From Martinezella calliandrae (GTDB lineage: Bacteria; Pseudomonadota; Alphaproteobacteria; Rhizobiales; Rhizobiaceae), in the NCBI RefSeq assembly GCF_030272695.1, contig NZ_JARFYN010000009.1, positions 62,001-126,000 of the forward strand: 64,000 nt of DNA. Direction: 5' to 3'. The notes beneath the pieces were generated by a model. The model was given only the letters and a program-made list of their open reading frames with translations, ran no database searches and was not told the DNA's origin. Positions 1-10,391 of the stretch are shown piece by piece. The position numbers and the translations under genes are program-made. Position 1 is the stretch's first letter. Every line of letters starts with the position of its first letter.

Positions 1-3000
1 TCTCCGTGCCATTCGTCAGCGTGTAGCTGCCGGTGCCGTCATCGAGACCGGTGTGAGCAACCGTCCAGTCGGCCCATTTGCCGGCAAGCTTCAGCGTGTC
101 GGTGTCGCTGCCTGCGGTTGCAACGGGGTCGCTATCGTTGATGACGATGTGGACATTGCCGGTGAGGCCGGTCATGTCGAACGTATCGTTGCCGCTGCCG
201 CTGTTGACGACGATCGTGTCGGGCGCCAGCGCCGTATCGCTGACATTGCCGAAGACGACCGTGTTGCCAGCGCTGCCGCCAAGATCGAGGTAGAGGTCCT
301 CGATACCGTCGGCACGGATACTGCCACCGCCGCTGATGCCGATGGTCAGATCGGCATGGTCATCCGCCGACACGATGTTGCCGGTATCGCTCAAGGCGAT
401 CTCGCCGATCGTGTAGGTGTGGCCGGAGCCATCGCCGACGATATGCAGTTCGTCCGTGTCGGTTTCCTTACCGCCAACCAGGGTCGCACCGCCATCGATG
501 CGGTCGGTGCCGGAGCCTACGGTGTAGTAGATCTTGTCGCTGCCCGTACCGCCGAGGATGGTGTCGTTGCCCGTGCCGGCGACAATGGTGTCGTTGCCAG
601 CGCCGCCGATCAGTGTGTCGTTACCAGCGCCACCGAAGATGACGTCGTCACCCGCACCGCCGTCGATGGTAACACCTCCGCCGACTGCATCGCTCATGTA
701 GGTCTTGGAAACCGCAATCAGGTCGTTGCTGTCGGTGCCGACGATGTGTTCGACGCCCTGGAGCTGCAGGCCAGAGGTAGAGCGGTAGTCAAGGACGTAG
801 CCGTTCGTGCCGTAACCCTGCAGATAGAGCGTATCGTCGCCGGCACCGCCGTTGACGCTGTCGCCGGTGCCGGACATGTGGTCAAGCGAGACATCGATCT
901 TAATGCCAGCACCGAGGTCGAAACTGCGCGGTCCATAGGCCGCGGCATCAGCAATGTCGGCGGAAAGATAGATCTTGTCGTTGCCGGCGCCGGCATCGAT
1001 GGTGTCAGAGCCGGTGCCGGTCCTGATGATATCGTCGCCGGAGCCGCCGATGATCGTGTCGCCGTGGTTCGAGCCCACCAAGGTTACGCCGGTTGCATTG
1101 CCGGCATTGGTCAGTGTCCAGCCATTGCCGCCGGCAGCCGACAGGTCGATGTCATGGCCGTTGGCATTGATCGTTGCCGTCCCGCTGTTGACTGTGTCGC
1201 TCGTTGCGGTCCAGTCGCCGGTGGCGGTGATGGCAGCGGTCGCACCGTTCAGCACCTTGACGATGTCCTTGTCGTGAAGATCGGTGACGGTGACCGTTCC
1301 GCCAGCGGCCACGAAGGTATCGTTACCTGCGCCGCCCATCAGCGTGTCGCCAGCGCCGCCAATCAGCGTGTCGTCGCCGCTGGTGCCGATGACATGCGTC
1401 ATACCAGCCACATTGTCCCTACCGACAACATGGACCGCGCCGGCATCGGTTGCCGTGTTGGCGGCAATCGTCTGCGAGCCGACGGTCTGGCTGACGTCGG
1501 AGAGGTTGACGGTAACGCCGGTCGAGATGGCGGAGTAGTCGATCGTCTGAGCGGTTACCGTGCCGGCTGCGTTCACTTCGACCGTGAAGCTGCCGCTTGC
1601 CGTATCATTGTCGCCGTCCGTGGCCGTGTAGCCGAAGGTCAGATCGATCGCATGGCTGCCATTGGAAGCAATGGCGTCGGAGTGATCGAGCGGCTGGAGG
1701 AGCGTGAACGTATAGGAGCCGGAGCCTGCGAGCGCGAGCGCCACAGTGAAGACCACGTTGGCCGCATCCGCCTCTGTCGGCATCGATCCCGTATAGGCTA
1801 CCAGCAGGCTGCCGATGAAGGCATAGGCCAACGGCTTGCCGTTCGACGACAGACCGCTCGGGCCTGTCACGTTGCTTGCGGCGGATGCGTTGCTGAAGGC
1901 GACGCTCTTGGCGCCGTCGGCGCCGAAGCTGATCGCCAGCGAGCCCGTGGCAGTCGGATGCGTCGTCGCCAGGTCGTTTTCGCCGATGCCGGCGGTAGCC
2001 ACGCTTGCGATGGTCGGGACGTCGTCCTTGAAGGTGATGACGCCGGACAGGTCGGCAGACTTGCTTGCCGTATCGCCGTCGCCGTCCGTTACTGTCACCA
2101 CTGCGCTCAGGGAGCCGGTAGCAAGGTTCAGGTGGTCGACTGGGTTGTTGTTGACGATGTCCTTCAATGCCACGTTTTCCGTGACGCTGAGCACGCCGCT
2201 ACCGGAGTCGATGGAGATCGTAAAGGCAATGTGCGTCTTGCCGTCGGAGCCCGTATAGACGCCGTTGACCGTCCCTGCGGACTGCTGCTGCAGCGTGATC
2301 GCATGATTGTCGATGGTCGACAGGCCGGAATTCCCATTGCTGCCGACCTGCAGAGAATAGACCTGCGAGGCAAGGCCATCGGCGCCGGCATTGACGACCG
2401 CCGTGACGATCGAATGCGTTCCGGTCGTGGCGCTGACCGGGGAGGAAGACGTCAGGCCGTGTTCGTCCACGGTGATCGCCTGGCTCTTGTCGACCACGAA
2501 GAACGAGATGGACGGGCTGTCGTCGGTGACATCGACCGAGAAGCTCTGTGCACCGGTCGTGGTGTCGCCGTCGCCGTCATGGCCCGCAACCTGGAAGGTC
2601 AGCTTGATATCCGAGAGGTTGCTTTGGCCGTTGACGTCGTCGAGCGGCTTGTAAAGCGTGAAGTTGTAGGCGCCGCTTGCGTGAGCACTGTCCTGAGACA
2701 GGTCGACCTTGAAGACCCAACTCGACTGATCGGCAGCGTTGCTGCCGGTGTAGGCGATCAGCGTCATGCCGTCACTGCTGACCGAATAGGACAGCGCATG
2801 ACCGCCGGAGCTGAGCTTGGTCGCATCGAGGCTCTGATTGTTGCCGTAGCTTGCGGTGAAATAGCTGCCGTTCGAATGCGCAACAAAGGTGACGGCATGG
2901 GTAGCCGGGCCATCGGCGCCGAAGGCGAAATTGAGCGCAACCGCGCCGGTGCTGATGCCGGAAGGCGACAGCGAGCCGGAATTCGTCACAAGGCTGTGCT

Positions 3001-6000
3001 CCGCAAGCGTCTTCATCGAGACGGCGTTGCCGATCGACGGGCCGGCATCATCGAAACGAATGCTGCTGCCGATGGAAACGGACTTGTTGACGGTGTCACC
3101 GTCGCTATCGGTCGCGCTCAACACCACCGAGAGCTTGTCAGTGAGATCGACTGTATCGCCGTCCGACTTCGACGTGTTCGGGTTGGCGAGCGACATGTAC
3201 TGGGCGATGCTGACCTTGCCACTGTTGTCGAGGCGGATCGCAAAGGCGATCTCGCCGTCGGCGATCTTGCCGACAACCGTGCCGTCAGCGAGCTGCGAGA
3301 GCGTGATCGCCTGACCAACAGTCGTCTTCAAGCCGGAGTCGGCATTGTCGATATGAAGCGTCAGGCTGCTGGTCGCGCCCGACGCATCGTCGGCGCCCAT
3401 CGAGACCGACGGCGAGACGACGTTGTGCTGAGCGTAGACCGTCGACATATAGGGATCGTTGCCGCCGGTGATGCCGGCAAACAGGCTCTTGACCGCATTG
3501 CTGGCGCTGACGTCGTTGTCGCCGCTGCCGCTCTCGTCGATCGTGATCGAGCCCGTGAGGGCCAGATCGACCTTCGGCGTGTCGTCGACGATCGTGACCT
3601 TCAATGCGCCGGTCAGCGTCACGCTGTCGCCGTCGCCGTCAGTCGCCTGGATGACGGAACCGAAGTCGATGGCCGAGATCGAGCCATTGCCCGAGCGCAG
3701 ATCGTTGCCGGGACCGGCGACATTGTCGAGCTGATCGTACTGCTGGAAGGTGAAGTTGCCGTTGCCAGACAGCGACAACGACAGGACCGGGCGGTCGAGA
3801 AGCGGATTGTAGCCGCTGTGGTGGTCACTATCGACATAGCCGATTATCACGTTGTTGACGACGGCATAGGAGAGCGCTTCGCCACCCGAAGTCAGATGCA
3901 GAGCGGTAAGCGTCGACGCCGCATTGGCGGTGAAGCTGAAGCCGCCGCCGACCGCTGCGCCGTCAGCACCGAAGGAAACGGTGGAAGCAACGGAGCCGGA
4001 TACCGTGGCCGCAAAGCCGAAACCTAACAGTGCGGGCTGAGAGGACGATCCGTCATTCGTGCCATCGAGCGGGCTGTTGCCATGCGACAGGAGATTATGA
4101 ATGTCGCCCTCATCGGCCCTGACCGCAACGGTCGTGCCGGAGGCAACCGGGACGTCGTCGGTGATGGCGATCGCCAGTGAACCCTTGGCCGTATCGCCGT
4201 CGCCATCCGTGACCGTGAAGCCGAAATTCAGCGTCAGGTTTTCTTCGGTCGTCGACGACGTCGAATGGACGAGCGGCGCATCCGCGCTGAAGCTGTAGGA
4301 ACCGTCTGGACCAATGGTCAGAACCGCAACGGTGGCATGACTAGAGGCGCCGGTTGCCGTCCAAGTCGTCACACCGTTCGCCGAAGACGACGCCCATGTC
4401 ACGGATTCCTGGTGGCCGATGCCATGGCTGTCGAGGTAGATCGCCTTCAGCGTCGGCAGGCTGTCCATCGACACACCCTTGACGCCATCGGCACCGGCGG
4501 AGAACAGGGTCCCTGCGTCGCCGTTGATCGTCTTCGCGTCGGCGGCGCCGTCCAGGTTGCCATGTGCCTGCGCGTCGTCGTTGAGCGGCGTCGAGGTGGC
4601 ATCAACCTTATAGGCGATCGGGGCATCGTCCTTGACGGTGACTGTCAGAGAGCCATTGGCCGTATCGCTGTCACCGTCGGTGACCGTGAAGTTGAAGGTT
4701 AGATCCTGCGTATTTTCCGCGGTCGGGCTTGCTGCATGGGCGACCGGCGCGCTGAGCGTGAAGCTGTAGGAACCGTCAGCGCCGATTGTCAGCGTCGCGA
4801 CCGTCTGGCCACTGTCCTTGCCCGTCGCGATCCAGATCGTCTCGCCGCCCGCCGCCGTCGTCGGGCTACCCCAGACGACCGACTCGACGTGGGCAAAGCC
4901 ATCCTTGCCTGTATAGATCGCGCTGAAATCCGTCGTCGCGCCGAGCGTCACCTGATGAACGCCATCCGCACCGCCCGTAAAGAGCGTGCCGCTCGCGCCA
5001 CTGACAGTGTCGGTGTCGGCGACGCCGACGGTGTCTGGATTTCCGCCCTTCAGGGCATCGTCGTTCAACGTCACGCTGGTCACGGTGACGGTGTTTGCTA
5101 GCGGCACATCGTCCGTAACGTGCATGGTCAGCGAACCAGTCGATGTATCGTTGTCGCCATCGGTCACCGTGAAGGTGAAGGTCAGCGGCAAGCTTTCTTC
5201 CGTCGTGCCGGAGGTCGGGTGGACGAGTGGCGCACTGGTGCTGAACGTGTAGGAGCCATCGGCATTGATGGTCAGCGTGGCGACGGTCTCGTGATTGGCG
5301 CTGGAAGCAACCCAGGTCGTCGCACCGCCAGAAATCGTCGGCTTGCCCCAGGTAACGTCTTCCTGCTGCGCGAAACCGTTCGCATCGACATAGATCGTCT
5401 TCAGAGCCGGAAGGCTGGACTGATCGATCGAGACGCTTGCAAAACCGTCGGCGCCAGCGCTGAACAAGGCGCCGGCAGCGCCCGAGACGCTATGCGTATT
5501 GGCGTCGTTGGCATCCAGGTTTCCGCCAATCTGCGCATCATCATTCAGCGGCGAAGCGGTGTTGTCAATCGTGTGAGCGACCGGGAGGCTGTCGGCGACG
5601 TTGAGCGTCAGCGAGCCCGTTGCCTTGTCGCCATCACCATCGGTGACTTCGAAGCCGATCTTGAAATTCTCGTTGTCGGAACCCTTGGCATCGGCGAACG
5701 CGCCGGACTGCACATAGGCATAGCTGCCGTCGGCACCGACGGTCAGGGTGAAGAGAACCTGGCCCGACTCCTTGCCGATTGCGGTGTAGATGGTATTGCC
5801 CAGATTATCCGTCGCGGTGCCATAGGACAGACCTTCCTGGTGAGCGACACCATTGGCATCGATGTAGATGCCCTTGAGGCCGGTCGGATCCGTGAAGGTG
5901 ACCTGCTGGAAGCCGTCGGCGCCGGCAGTAAACAGGCTGCCCGATCCGCTGCTGACGGAGTCGGCGGGACCTTCCGACGGCTTCGGCCCTTCGCTCAGCT

Positions 6001-8680
6001 CGACGGGTGGGTGAAGCGGCATCTGCTCTGCCGGCGTCGTGTCGTAAAGGTTGCCGGTGCCGACCGTGACGTCGCTCGCGACAGGCTTGTCGTCGGCGAC
6101 GGTGACGGTGAAGGTGTTCGTGGCGGAATCGCCGTCGGAATCGGTTGCCGTATAACCGAAGGTCAGCGTGATGGCATCCGAACCCTTGGCGTCGTCGAGC
6201 GACTGGACCAGCGTGAAGTTATAGTGGCCGTTGTCCGTATCCGAGACCGTTGCATAGAAGACGATGTTCGAGCCGACCGCGCCCTTGGCATCTGCGACCG
6301 CCGTCGGCGCGACGTCGCCGGTGTAACCAACCAGCGTGCCATCCGCCAGCAGCACCGTGTGAACGGCAAGACCATGCGAGCTCAGCGCCTCGCCATCCTG
6401 GCCCTGCGTCGTGACCGTAGCGTCGGTGAAGGCGACCGAGCGATCGCTGGCGCCGCCGTGATCGGTGTTGGCGTTGTCGGCACCCCAGGAGATGTTGAGT
6501 GAACCAGCGGCCGCTGCATCGCTTTCGACATGCGGGTTCTCGTTGCCGTTCGCCAACGCGCCTTCGGTGACCGAGCCTGTATCGCCGGTGGAGGCGACAG
6601 GTTTGTCGTCGGCGACGGTGATGGTGAAGGTGTTCGTGGCGGTGTCACCATCGGAATCGGTTGCGGTGTAGCCGAAGGTCAGCGTGATGGCGTCCGAACC
6701 CTTGGCGTCGTCGAGCGACTGGACCAGTGTGAAGTTATAGTGGCCGTTGTCAGTGTCCGAGACCGTCGCATAGAAGACCACGTTGGACGCAGAGGTTGCC
6801 GTCGGAGCAGCCTCGCCGGTATAACCCACCAGCGTGCCATCGGCCAGCAGCACCGTATGAACGGCAAGACCATGCGAGCTCAGCGCGCCGTTGTCCTCAC
6901 CGGTCGCAGAAACTGTGGCATTGGTGAAGGCGACAGACCGGTCGCCGGCGCCGCCCTTGTCGGTGTTGGCGTTATCAGCACCCCAGGAGATGTTGAGCGA
7001 GCCAGTGGCGATGGCATCGGTCTCGACATGCGGGTTCTCGTTGCCGCTCGCCAGCGCGCCTTCGGTGACCGAGCCTGCATCGCCGGTCGCTGCGACAGGC
7101 TTGTCGTCGGCGACGGTGATGGTGAAGGTGTTCGTGCCGGTATCGCCGTCGGAATCGGTTGCCGTATAACCGAAGGTCAGAGTGATGGCGTCCGAACCCT
7201 TGGCGTCGTCGAGCGACTGGACCAGCGTGAAGTTATAGTGGCCGTTGTCGGTGTCCGAGACCGTCGCATAGAAGACGACGTTGGATGCGGAAGTTGCCGT
7301 CGGAGCGGCTTCACCGGTATAACCCACCAGCGTACCATCGGCCAGCAGCACCGTATGAACGGCAAGACCATGCGAGCTCAGAGCGCCGTTGTCCTCACCC
7401 GTCGCAGAAACTGTGGCATTGGTGAAGGCGACCGAGCGATCACCGAGGCCGCCCTTGTCGGTGTTGGCGCTGTCAGCGCCCCAGGAAATGTTGAGCGAGC
7501 CGGTGGCCGTCGCGGCGCCGGTGGCATGGGTCAGGCTTGCGTTGCCGGCAGCCAGTGCCGCCTCTGTGACCGAACCCGCCGTGCCTACCGCTGCAACCGG
7601 CACACTGTCTGTGATGTCGACGTTCGCGATGGACGAAACCGTATGGCCGCTCGTGTCGGAGACTGTATAGCGAAATTGCAGTTCAAGCACATCGCTGGCC
7701 GAATTGGCCCCGCGCGGATGGTCGAGAGCAGCGAGCTGGGTGAAGGTGTAGTCGCCGGTCGAGGCGTTGAATACCAGCGTGAAGACCGTGACGCCATTAG
7801 CGACGCCGGTGACGGTCTGGCCGTTCTGGGTGACGACAACAGGAACGCCGCCGGAGGTCAGCCCTGACAGATGCTGAGTGCCGCTACCGGTAATTTCTGT
7901 CTCGCCAACAAGCGTGACGGTGGTGATCGCGGCATTATGGCCGCCGAAGCCGAAGCGGCCGGTGCTGCTTGTCGTGAGGAAGGCACCAGTGCTGCTGCCG
8001 CGTTCGATCAACGAAGCTGTTTCGGTCGCCTGCTGATCGATAAAGGGAACGCGAGTCTGGGTGCCAGGCAGATTGCCGCCGATACCGTTGCCGCCTATGT
8101 CGCCAGGACCGAGGAGACCAAGCAGATTAAGCGGCGTGCGAGCATTCCCAGCCTGGCTGTCCGTGAACTGGTGGCCGGAATCCGTGCTATTGCCGGCGTG
8201 AACCGAACCGTCGGGACCTTCAGCGACGTTGATGCCCTGCTGCTGAAGGGCGGCGACGACGGCCTGCTGCGGCAACGTGACTTCGCCGATCAGGAAGGTC
8301 GGGACGTGCAGCGCACCGTTGATGATGACGATGCGTGTGCCGTCGGCCTGGATGAGAACAAGGTTGCGCCCCTCGACGTGGATGTCGTCGATCGAGGTGT
8401 TCGCCGGTAGATGGACGACGTTGCCATTGTCCGGCACGATTTGGATCGGCTGCCGGTTGTCGGTGTTTTGCGGCTCGTTGGCAGCAACGCGCGCAGTCTT
8501 GCCGTTCGCCTGCTGCTCGGCTGCTTGCGCCACTTCGAAGGCGGCAACGTCAGCATTCTGCGACAACGGCAACCGCTGATCCACACTGATATCGGCTGCA
8601 AGGCCCCCGTTCCGGTCGCCCGATGCAAAATCGTTCGAAACCGCTTCATGGTCTACCGTCGAAATGCGCGAATCTTCCAT
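1..8680 (-). CDS. giant type I-secreted repeat adhesin (partial, C-terminus off window)
   Basis: One frame stays open from the ATG at 8680 to the window edge, at least 2893 codons; I checked the frame at about 8.6, 7, 5.9, 5, 4 and 0.05 kb. GGGAG lies upstream of the ATG. Residues 1-165 form a non-repetitive N-terminal region (MEDSRISTVD...) with a beta-rich stretch at about 90-130 (SIDDIHVEGRNLVLIQADG). Then come long repeats with TDGDGDT-type motifs, as in VCBS/DUF5801 T1SS repeat proteins, and near 2400-2720 RTX calcium-binding nonapeptides (GGAGNDTLIG, GGSGDDII, GGTGSDKIYY). A C-terminal secretion signal would lie beyond the edge. Nearby exporter genes (12-17 kb) and a LapG-like protease (10.4 kb) suggest a surface adhesin exported in one step and possibly released by proteolysis. 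No canonical TAAG/PAAG LapG site is visible in the first 170 residues; di-alanines occur at 28-29, 46-47, 53-54, 66-67 and 143-144. Family assignment is strong; an adhesin role is inferred. Confidence 0.9.
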   Translation of the reverse strand, partial: MEDSRISTVDHEAVSNDFASGDRNGGLAADISVDQRLPLSQNADVAAFEVAQAAEQQANGKTARVAANEPQNTDNRQPIQIVPDNGNVVHLPANTSIDDIHVEGRNLVLIQADGTRIVIINGALHVPTFLIGEVTLPQQAVVAALQQQGINVAEGPDGSVHAGNSTDSGHQFTDSQAGNARTPLNLLGLLGPGDIGGNGIGGNLPGTQTRVPFIDQQATETASLIERGSSTGAFLTTSSTGRFGFGGHNAAITTVTLVGETEITGSGTQHLSGLTSGGVPVVVTQNGQTVTGVANGVTVFTLVFNASTGDYTFTQLAALDHPRGANSASDVLELQFRYTVSDTSGHTVSSIANVDITDSVPVAAVGTAGSVTEAALAAGNASLTHATGAATATGSLNISWGADSANTDKGGLGDRSVAFTNATVSATGEDNGALSSHGLAVHTVLLADGTLVGYTGEAAPTATSASNVVFYATVSDTDNGHYNFTLVQSLDDAKGSDAITLTFGYTATDSDGDTGTNTFTITVADDKPVAATGDAGSVTEGALASGNENPHVETDAIATGSLNISWGADNANTDKGGAGDRSVAFTNATVSATGEDNGALSSHGLAVHTVLLADGTLVGYTGEAAPTATSASNVVFYATVSDTDNGHYNFTLVQSLDDAKGSDAITLTFGYTATDSDGDTATNTFTITVADDKPVASTGDTGSVTEGALANGNENPHVESDAAAAGSLNISWGADNANTDHGGASDRSVAFTDATVTTQGQDGEALSSHGLAVHTVLLADGTLVGYTGDVAPTAVADAKGAVGSNIVFYATVSDTDNGHYNFTLVQSLDDAKGSDAITLTFGYTATDSDGDSATNTFTVTVADDKPVASDVTVGTGNLYDTTPAEQMPLHPPVELSEGPKPSEGPADSVSSGSGSLFTAGADGFQQVTFTDPTGLKGIYIDANGVAHQEGLSYGTATDNLGNTIYTAIGKESGQVLFTLTVGADGSYAYVQSGAFADAKGSDNENFKIGFEVTDGDGDKATGSLTLNVADSLPVAHTIDNTASPLNDDAQIGGNLDANDANTHSVSGAAGALFSAGADGFASVSIDQSSLPALKTIYVDANGFAQQEDVTWGKPTISGGATTWVASSANHETVATLTINADGSYTFSTSAPLVHPTSGTTEESLPLTFTFTVTDGDNDTSTGSLTMHVTDDVPLANTVTVTSVTLNDDALKGGNPDTVGVADTDTVSGASGTLFTGGADGVHQVTLGATTDFSAIYTGKDGFAHVESVVWGSPTTAAGGETIWIATGKDSGQTVATLTIGADGSYSFTLSAPVAHAASPTAENTQDLTFNFTVTDGDSDTANGSLTVTVKDDAPIAYKVDATSTPLNDDAQAHGNLDGAADAKTINGDAGTLFSAGADGVKGVSMDSLPTLKAIYLDSHGIGHQESVTWASSSANGVTTWTATGASSHATVAVLTIGPDGSYSFSADAPLVHSTSSTTEENLTLNFGFTVTDGDGDTAKGSLAIAITDDVPVASGTTVAVRADEGDIHNLLSHGNSPLDGTNDGSSSQPALLGFGFAATVSGSVASTVSFGADGAAVGGGFSFTANAASTLTALHLTSGGEALSYAVVNNVIIGYVDSDHHSGYNPLLDRPVLSLSLSGNGNFTFQQYDQLDNVAGPGNDLRSGNGSISAIDFGSVIQATDGDGDSVTLTGALKVTIVDDTPKVDLALTGSITIDESGSGDNDVSASNAVKSLFAGITGGNDPYMSTVYAQHNVVSPSVSMGADDASGATSSLTLHIDNADSGLKTTVGQAITLSQLADGTVVGKIADGEIAFAIRLDNSGKVSIAQYMSLANPNTSKSDGDTVDLTDKLSVVLSATDSDGDTVNKSVSIGSSIRFDDAGPSIGNAVSMKTLAEHSLVTNSGSLSPSGISTGAVALNFAFGADGPATHAVTFVAHSNGSYFTASYGNNQSLDATKLSSGGHALSYSVSSDGMTLIAYTGSNAADQSSWVFKVDLSQDSAHASGAYNFTLYKPLDDVNGQSNLSDIKLTFQVAGHDGDGDTTTGAQSFSVDVTDDSPSISFFVVDKSQAITVDEHGLTSSSPVSATTGTHSIVTAVVNAGADGLASQVYSLQVGSNGNSGLSTIDNHAITLQQQSAGTVNGVYTGSDGKTHIAFTISIDSGSGVLSVTENVALKDIVNNNPVDHLNLATGSLSAVVTVTDGDGDTASKSADLSGVITFKDDVPTIASVATAGIGENDLATTHPTATGSLAISFGADGAKSVAFSNASAASNVTGPSGLSSNGKPLAYAFIGSLLVAYTGSMPTEADAANVVFTVALALAGSGSYTFTLLQPLDHSDAIASNGSHAIDLTFGYTATDGDNDTASGSFTVEVNAAGTVTAQTIDYSAISTGVTVNLSDVSQTVGSQTIAANTATDAGAVHVVGRDNVAGMTHVIGTSGDDTLIGGAGDTLMGGAGNDTFVAAGGTVTVTDLHDKDIVKVLNGATAAITATGDWTATSDTVNSGTATINANGHDIDLSAAGGNGWTLTNAGNATGVTLVGSNHGDTIIGGSGDDIIRTGTGSDTIDAGAGNDKIYLSADIADAAAYGPRSFDLGAGIKIDVSLDHMSGTGDSVNGGAGDDTLYLQGYGTNGYVLDYRSTSGLQLQGVEHIVGTDSNDLIAVSKTYMSDAVGGGVTIDGGAGDDVIFGGAGNDTLIGGAGNDTIVAGTGNDTILGGTGSDKIYYTVGSGTDRIDGGATLVGGKETDTDELHIVGDGSGHTYTIGEIALSDTGNIVSADDHADLTIGISGGGSIRADGIEDLYLDLGGSAGNTVVFGNVSDTALAPDTIVVNSGSGNDTFDMTGLTGNVHIVINDSDPVATAGSDTDTLKLAGKWADWTVAHTGLDDGTGSYTLTNGTE
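4100..6070 (-). repeat. four diverged ~480-bp repeat units in the adhesin gene
   Basis: A second repeat class is recognisable by the recurring FTVTDGDGDTA-GSL motif and by LNDDA...ADGV...YTFS-type blocks. The conserved DGDGDT-coding segment recurs at about 4185, 4656, 5139 and 5619, so units are 157-161 residues long. These copies are clearly diverged at DNA level, unlike the units at 6.1-7.6 kb. Confidence 0.75.
6086..7590 (-). repeat. three tandem near-identical ~500-bp repeat units in the adhesin gene
   Basis: Three consecutive units share long almost identical DNA stretches, for example the segment beginning ttgtcgtcggcgacggtga at 6087, 6603 and 7101. Spacings are 516 and 498 bp, that is 172 and 166 residues, so the frame is kept. 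Each unit encodes a block with SVTEGALASGN, NISWGAD, VAFTNATVSATG and LTFGYTATDSDGDT. The high DNA identity contrasts with the diverged units downstream in the protein and indicates recent duplication or gene conversion. Confidence 0.85.
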
Positions 8681-8923
8681 AAGTCTAACTCCCGGTGTCT
8701 CGTAATTTGACGGCAATCAATTACGAGAGCGGGGCAATTGCAATACTTCGTTAACCTCACAGATATAGCCGGTTATGCAGGATCGCAGAAATATTTACCC
8801 ATGGTTAACTCAACAATCAAACAACTTCTTAAGTATACCGCTTGACTTTACGGCAGTCGCTGTGTGCAAATGCGCCGCCATAGGCTGTCGCAGCCTGCGT
8901 TCGAGAATTGGGTGGAGTGAGTT
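8681..8923. promoter_or_regulatory. divergent intergenic region between adhesin and lipoprotein genes
   Basis: This 243-bp AT-rich gap lies between two divergent start codons, so it should carry both promoters. GGGAG sits about 10 bases upstream of the adhesin ATG and GGTGGAG upstream of the lipoprotein GTG. A TTGACT that could be a -35 element for the rightward gene starts at about 8843. I see no convincing matching -10 and no clear operator. Confidence 0.5.
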
Positions 8924-10135
8924 GTGCCGTTTGCGATCAGCCTTTCGTTGAGCCCTGTGACTGATTGGCTGCCGGGCAGACGGCTTCGGCCGTCAGCACG
9001 CGGTGCCGTTTTTATCCTTTGCGCCGGCCTCGCCGGCTGCCAGATGGACGGTGCCGGCCTAAGTAGCAACAGCAAGAATGACGACGTAAAGATGCCGTCT
9101 ACCGCAATCGAGGAAACTTACGGCGACGTCAGCGGCACGGAAATTACGCTGCTGCTGCGCAAGGGCGCCGCAGGTCTCTACGAAGGTCCAGCTCGCGACG
9201 TACGTGACGGGGCAGTGCTTGGCATCGGCGAGCTCGGCAACAATCAGATTCGGCTGCGTGTAAAAGATGTCGGCCCTGGTCTCGCAGGAATTGCGGCGCA
9301 GGTCGCCGCCGCCAAGGGCCGTAATGCCGCGCTTATCGTCAGCTACTTGCCGCCGGCTGAAACAGCCGCCATCGCCGCTATTTCCCCTGTCCAGCGTCCG
9401 CCATTGCTTAACCTTGCGAGTGCAATGGCCGGGACCAGCGGCGATGTCTTCAATCTTGCCTCGGACGAAATCGACAGCGCGACCGAGGGTGTCAAGGCGG
9501 CCGGTCCCGGAGGTCACAAGAAGGTGTCGGCGCTGGTGCCGGCTGATCTTTCTCAATCCGACAGCACCAGGTTGGGCAACGCCATCTGGAATAGTGGCAA
9601 CACTTTCATGGGCCTAGGCCGTTATAATGCAAGCGACCAGGCCGCGGATATCCTTACGAAGAACCGGCCGCTCATCCAGTCGGCCGAGATCGTGGTCGTT
9701 CTCGGCGATACCTCGGAAATTGGTTCGGTGGCGAGCGCGGTGCGTAGTGCCGCCATTCCCGCGCAGGCGCTCGTGGGTACCAACAAATGGCCGCAATCGG
9801 TCTATTCAGCGTCGGCTGCGGCGGGCGCTTTTGTCGCGACAGACGATACGCAAAGCAGCGGACTGATTGCCGAACGCTACCAGCGCCACTTCAATCACCC
9901 GCTGACGACCTACGGCGCCTATGGCTATGACGCCATGGCGATCGCCTCCGGCCTCATCCGTTCCCAAGGGCCGCAAGCCATCACCACCGCAAACCTAATG
10001 AGCAAGGTCGGCTTCCGCGGCACGACAGGGCTCTTCCGCTTCAATGCCGCCGGCATGGCGGAGCGCAAAATGGTGATCAATACGATCGACGGCGGCAAGT
10101 TGAAGGTCGCCGCGCAACCCTCACAATCGTTCTGA
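8924..10135 (+). CDS. periplasmic-binding-fold lipoprotein (LpoA/penicillin-binding protein activator-like)
   Basis: 403 residues starting at a GTG with GGTGGAG upstream. The N-terminus has a hydrophobic segment ending in the lipobox LAGC, with Cys39 as the predicted lipidation site. The rest resembles type 1 periplasmic binding proteins of the Leu/Ile/Val receptor class: IAAQVAAAKGRNAALIVSYLPP, LNLASAMAGTSGDVF, and a C-terminal YGAYGYDAMAIASGLI block followed by GTTGLFRF. Alphaproteobacterial proteins of this sort are often annotated as penicillin-binding protein activators. It stands alone, with no permease or ATPase genes nearby, so transport is unlikely. It lies between the adhesin and the LapG-like gene on the opposite strand to the secretion operon. 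Whether it supports envelope growth or adhesin export is unknown. Confidence 0.72.
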   Translation: MPFAISLSLSPVTDWLPGRRLRPSARGAVFILCAGLAGCQMDGAGLSSNSKNDDVKMPSTAIEETYGDVSGTEITLLLRKGAAGLYEGPARDVRDGAVLGIGELGNNQIRLRVKDVGPGLAGIAAQVAAAKGRNAALIVSYLPPAETAAIAAISPVQRPPLLNLASAMAGTSGDVFNLASDEIDSATEGVKAAGPGGHKKVSALVPADLSQSDSTRLGNAIWNSGNTFMGLGRYNASDQAADILTKNRPLIQSAEIVVVLGDTSEIGSVASAVRSAAIPAQALVGTNKWPQSVYSASAAAGAFVATDDTQSSGLIAERYQRHFNHPLTTYGAYGYDAMAIASGLIRSQGPQAITTANLMSKVGFRGTTGLFRFNAAGMAERKMVINTIDGGKLKVAAQPSQSF

Positions 10136-10391
10136 AGCAGGCCAATTGCATCGAGCGAGGTGCGCGCTAGAGCGCGCTGTCGCTGCTGCAATTGCTGCTT
10201 CATTTGTTCTCGCGCCGGAACGGATGACTTTGGCATCAACGGCGACACCATCCTTAATGGTTTCCCACCAAACCCTACAGAATTTTATACTTATTTGATC
10301 GTTCAATTTATACTTAGATTTCCTACGTTTCCGAACGCGGAATTTAGAGATGTCGCGCATTATTCTCTCAATCAGGGAGAATTAAGCGCCA

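Noticed and set aside
53..4027. 1324-codon open frame on the plus strand
   Set aside because: It is the antisense shadow of the giant minus-strand repeat gene, whose frame gives clear RTX and repeat motifs; the plus product is repetitive and compositionally odd, and there is no ribosome site.
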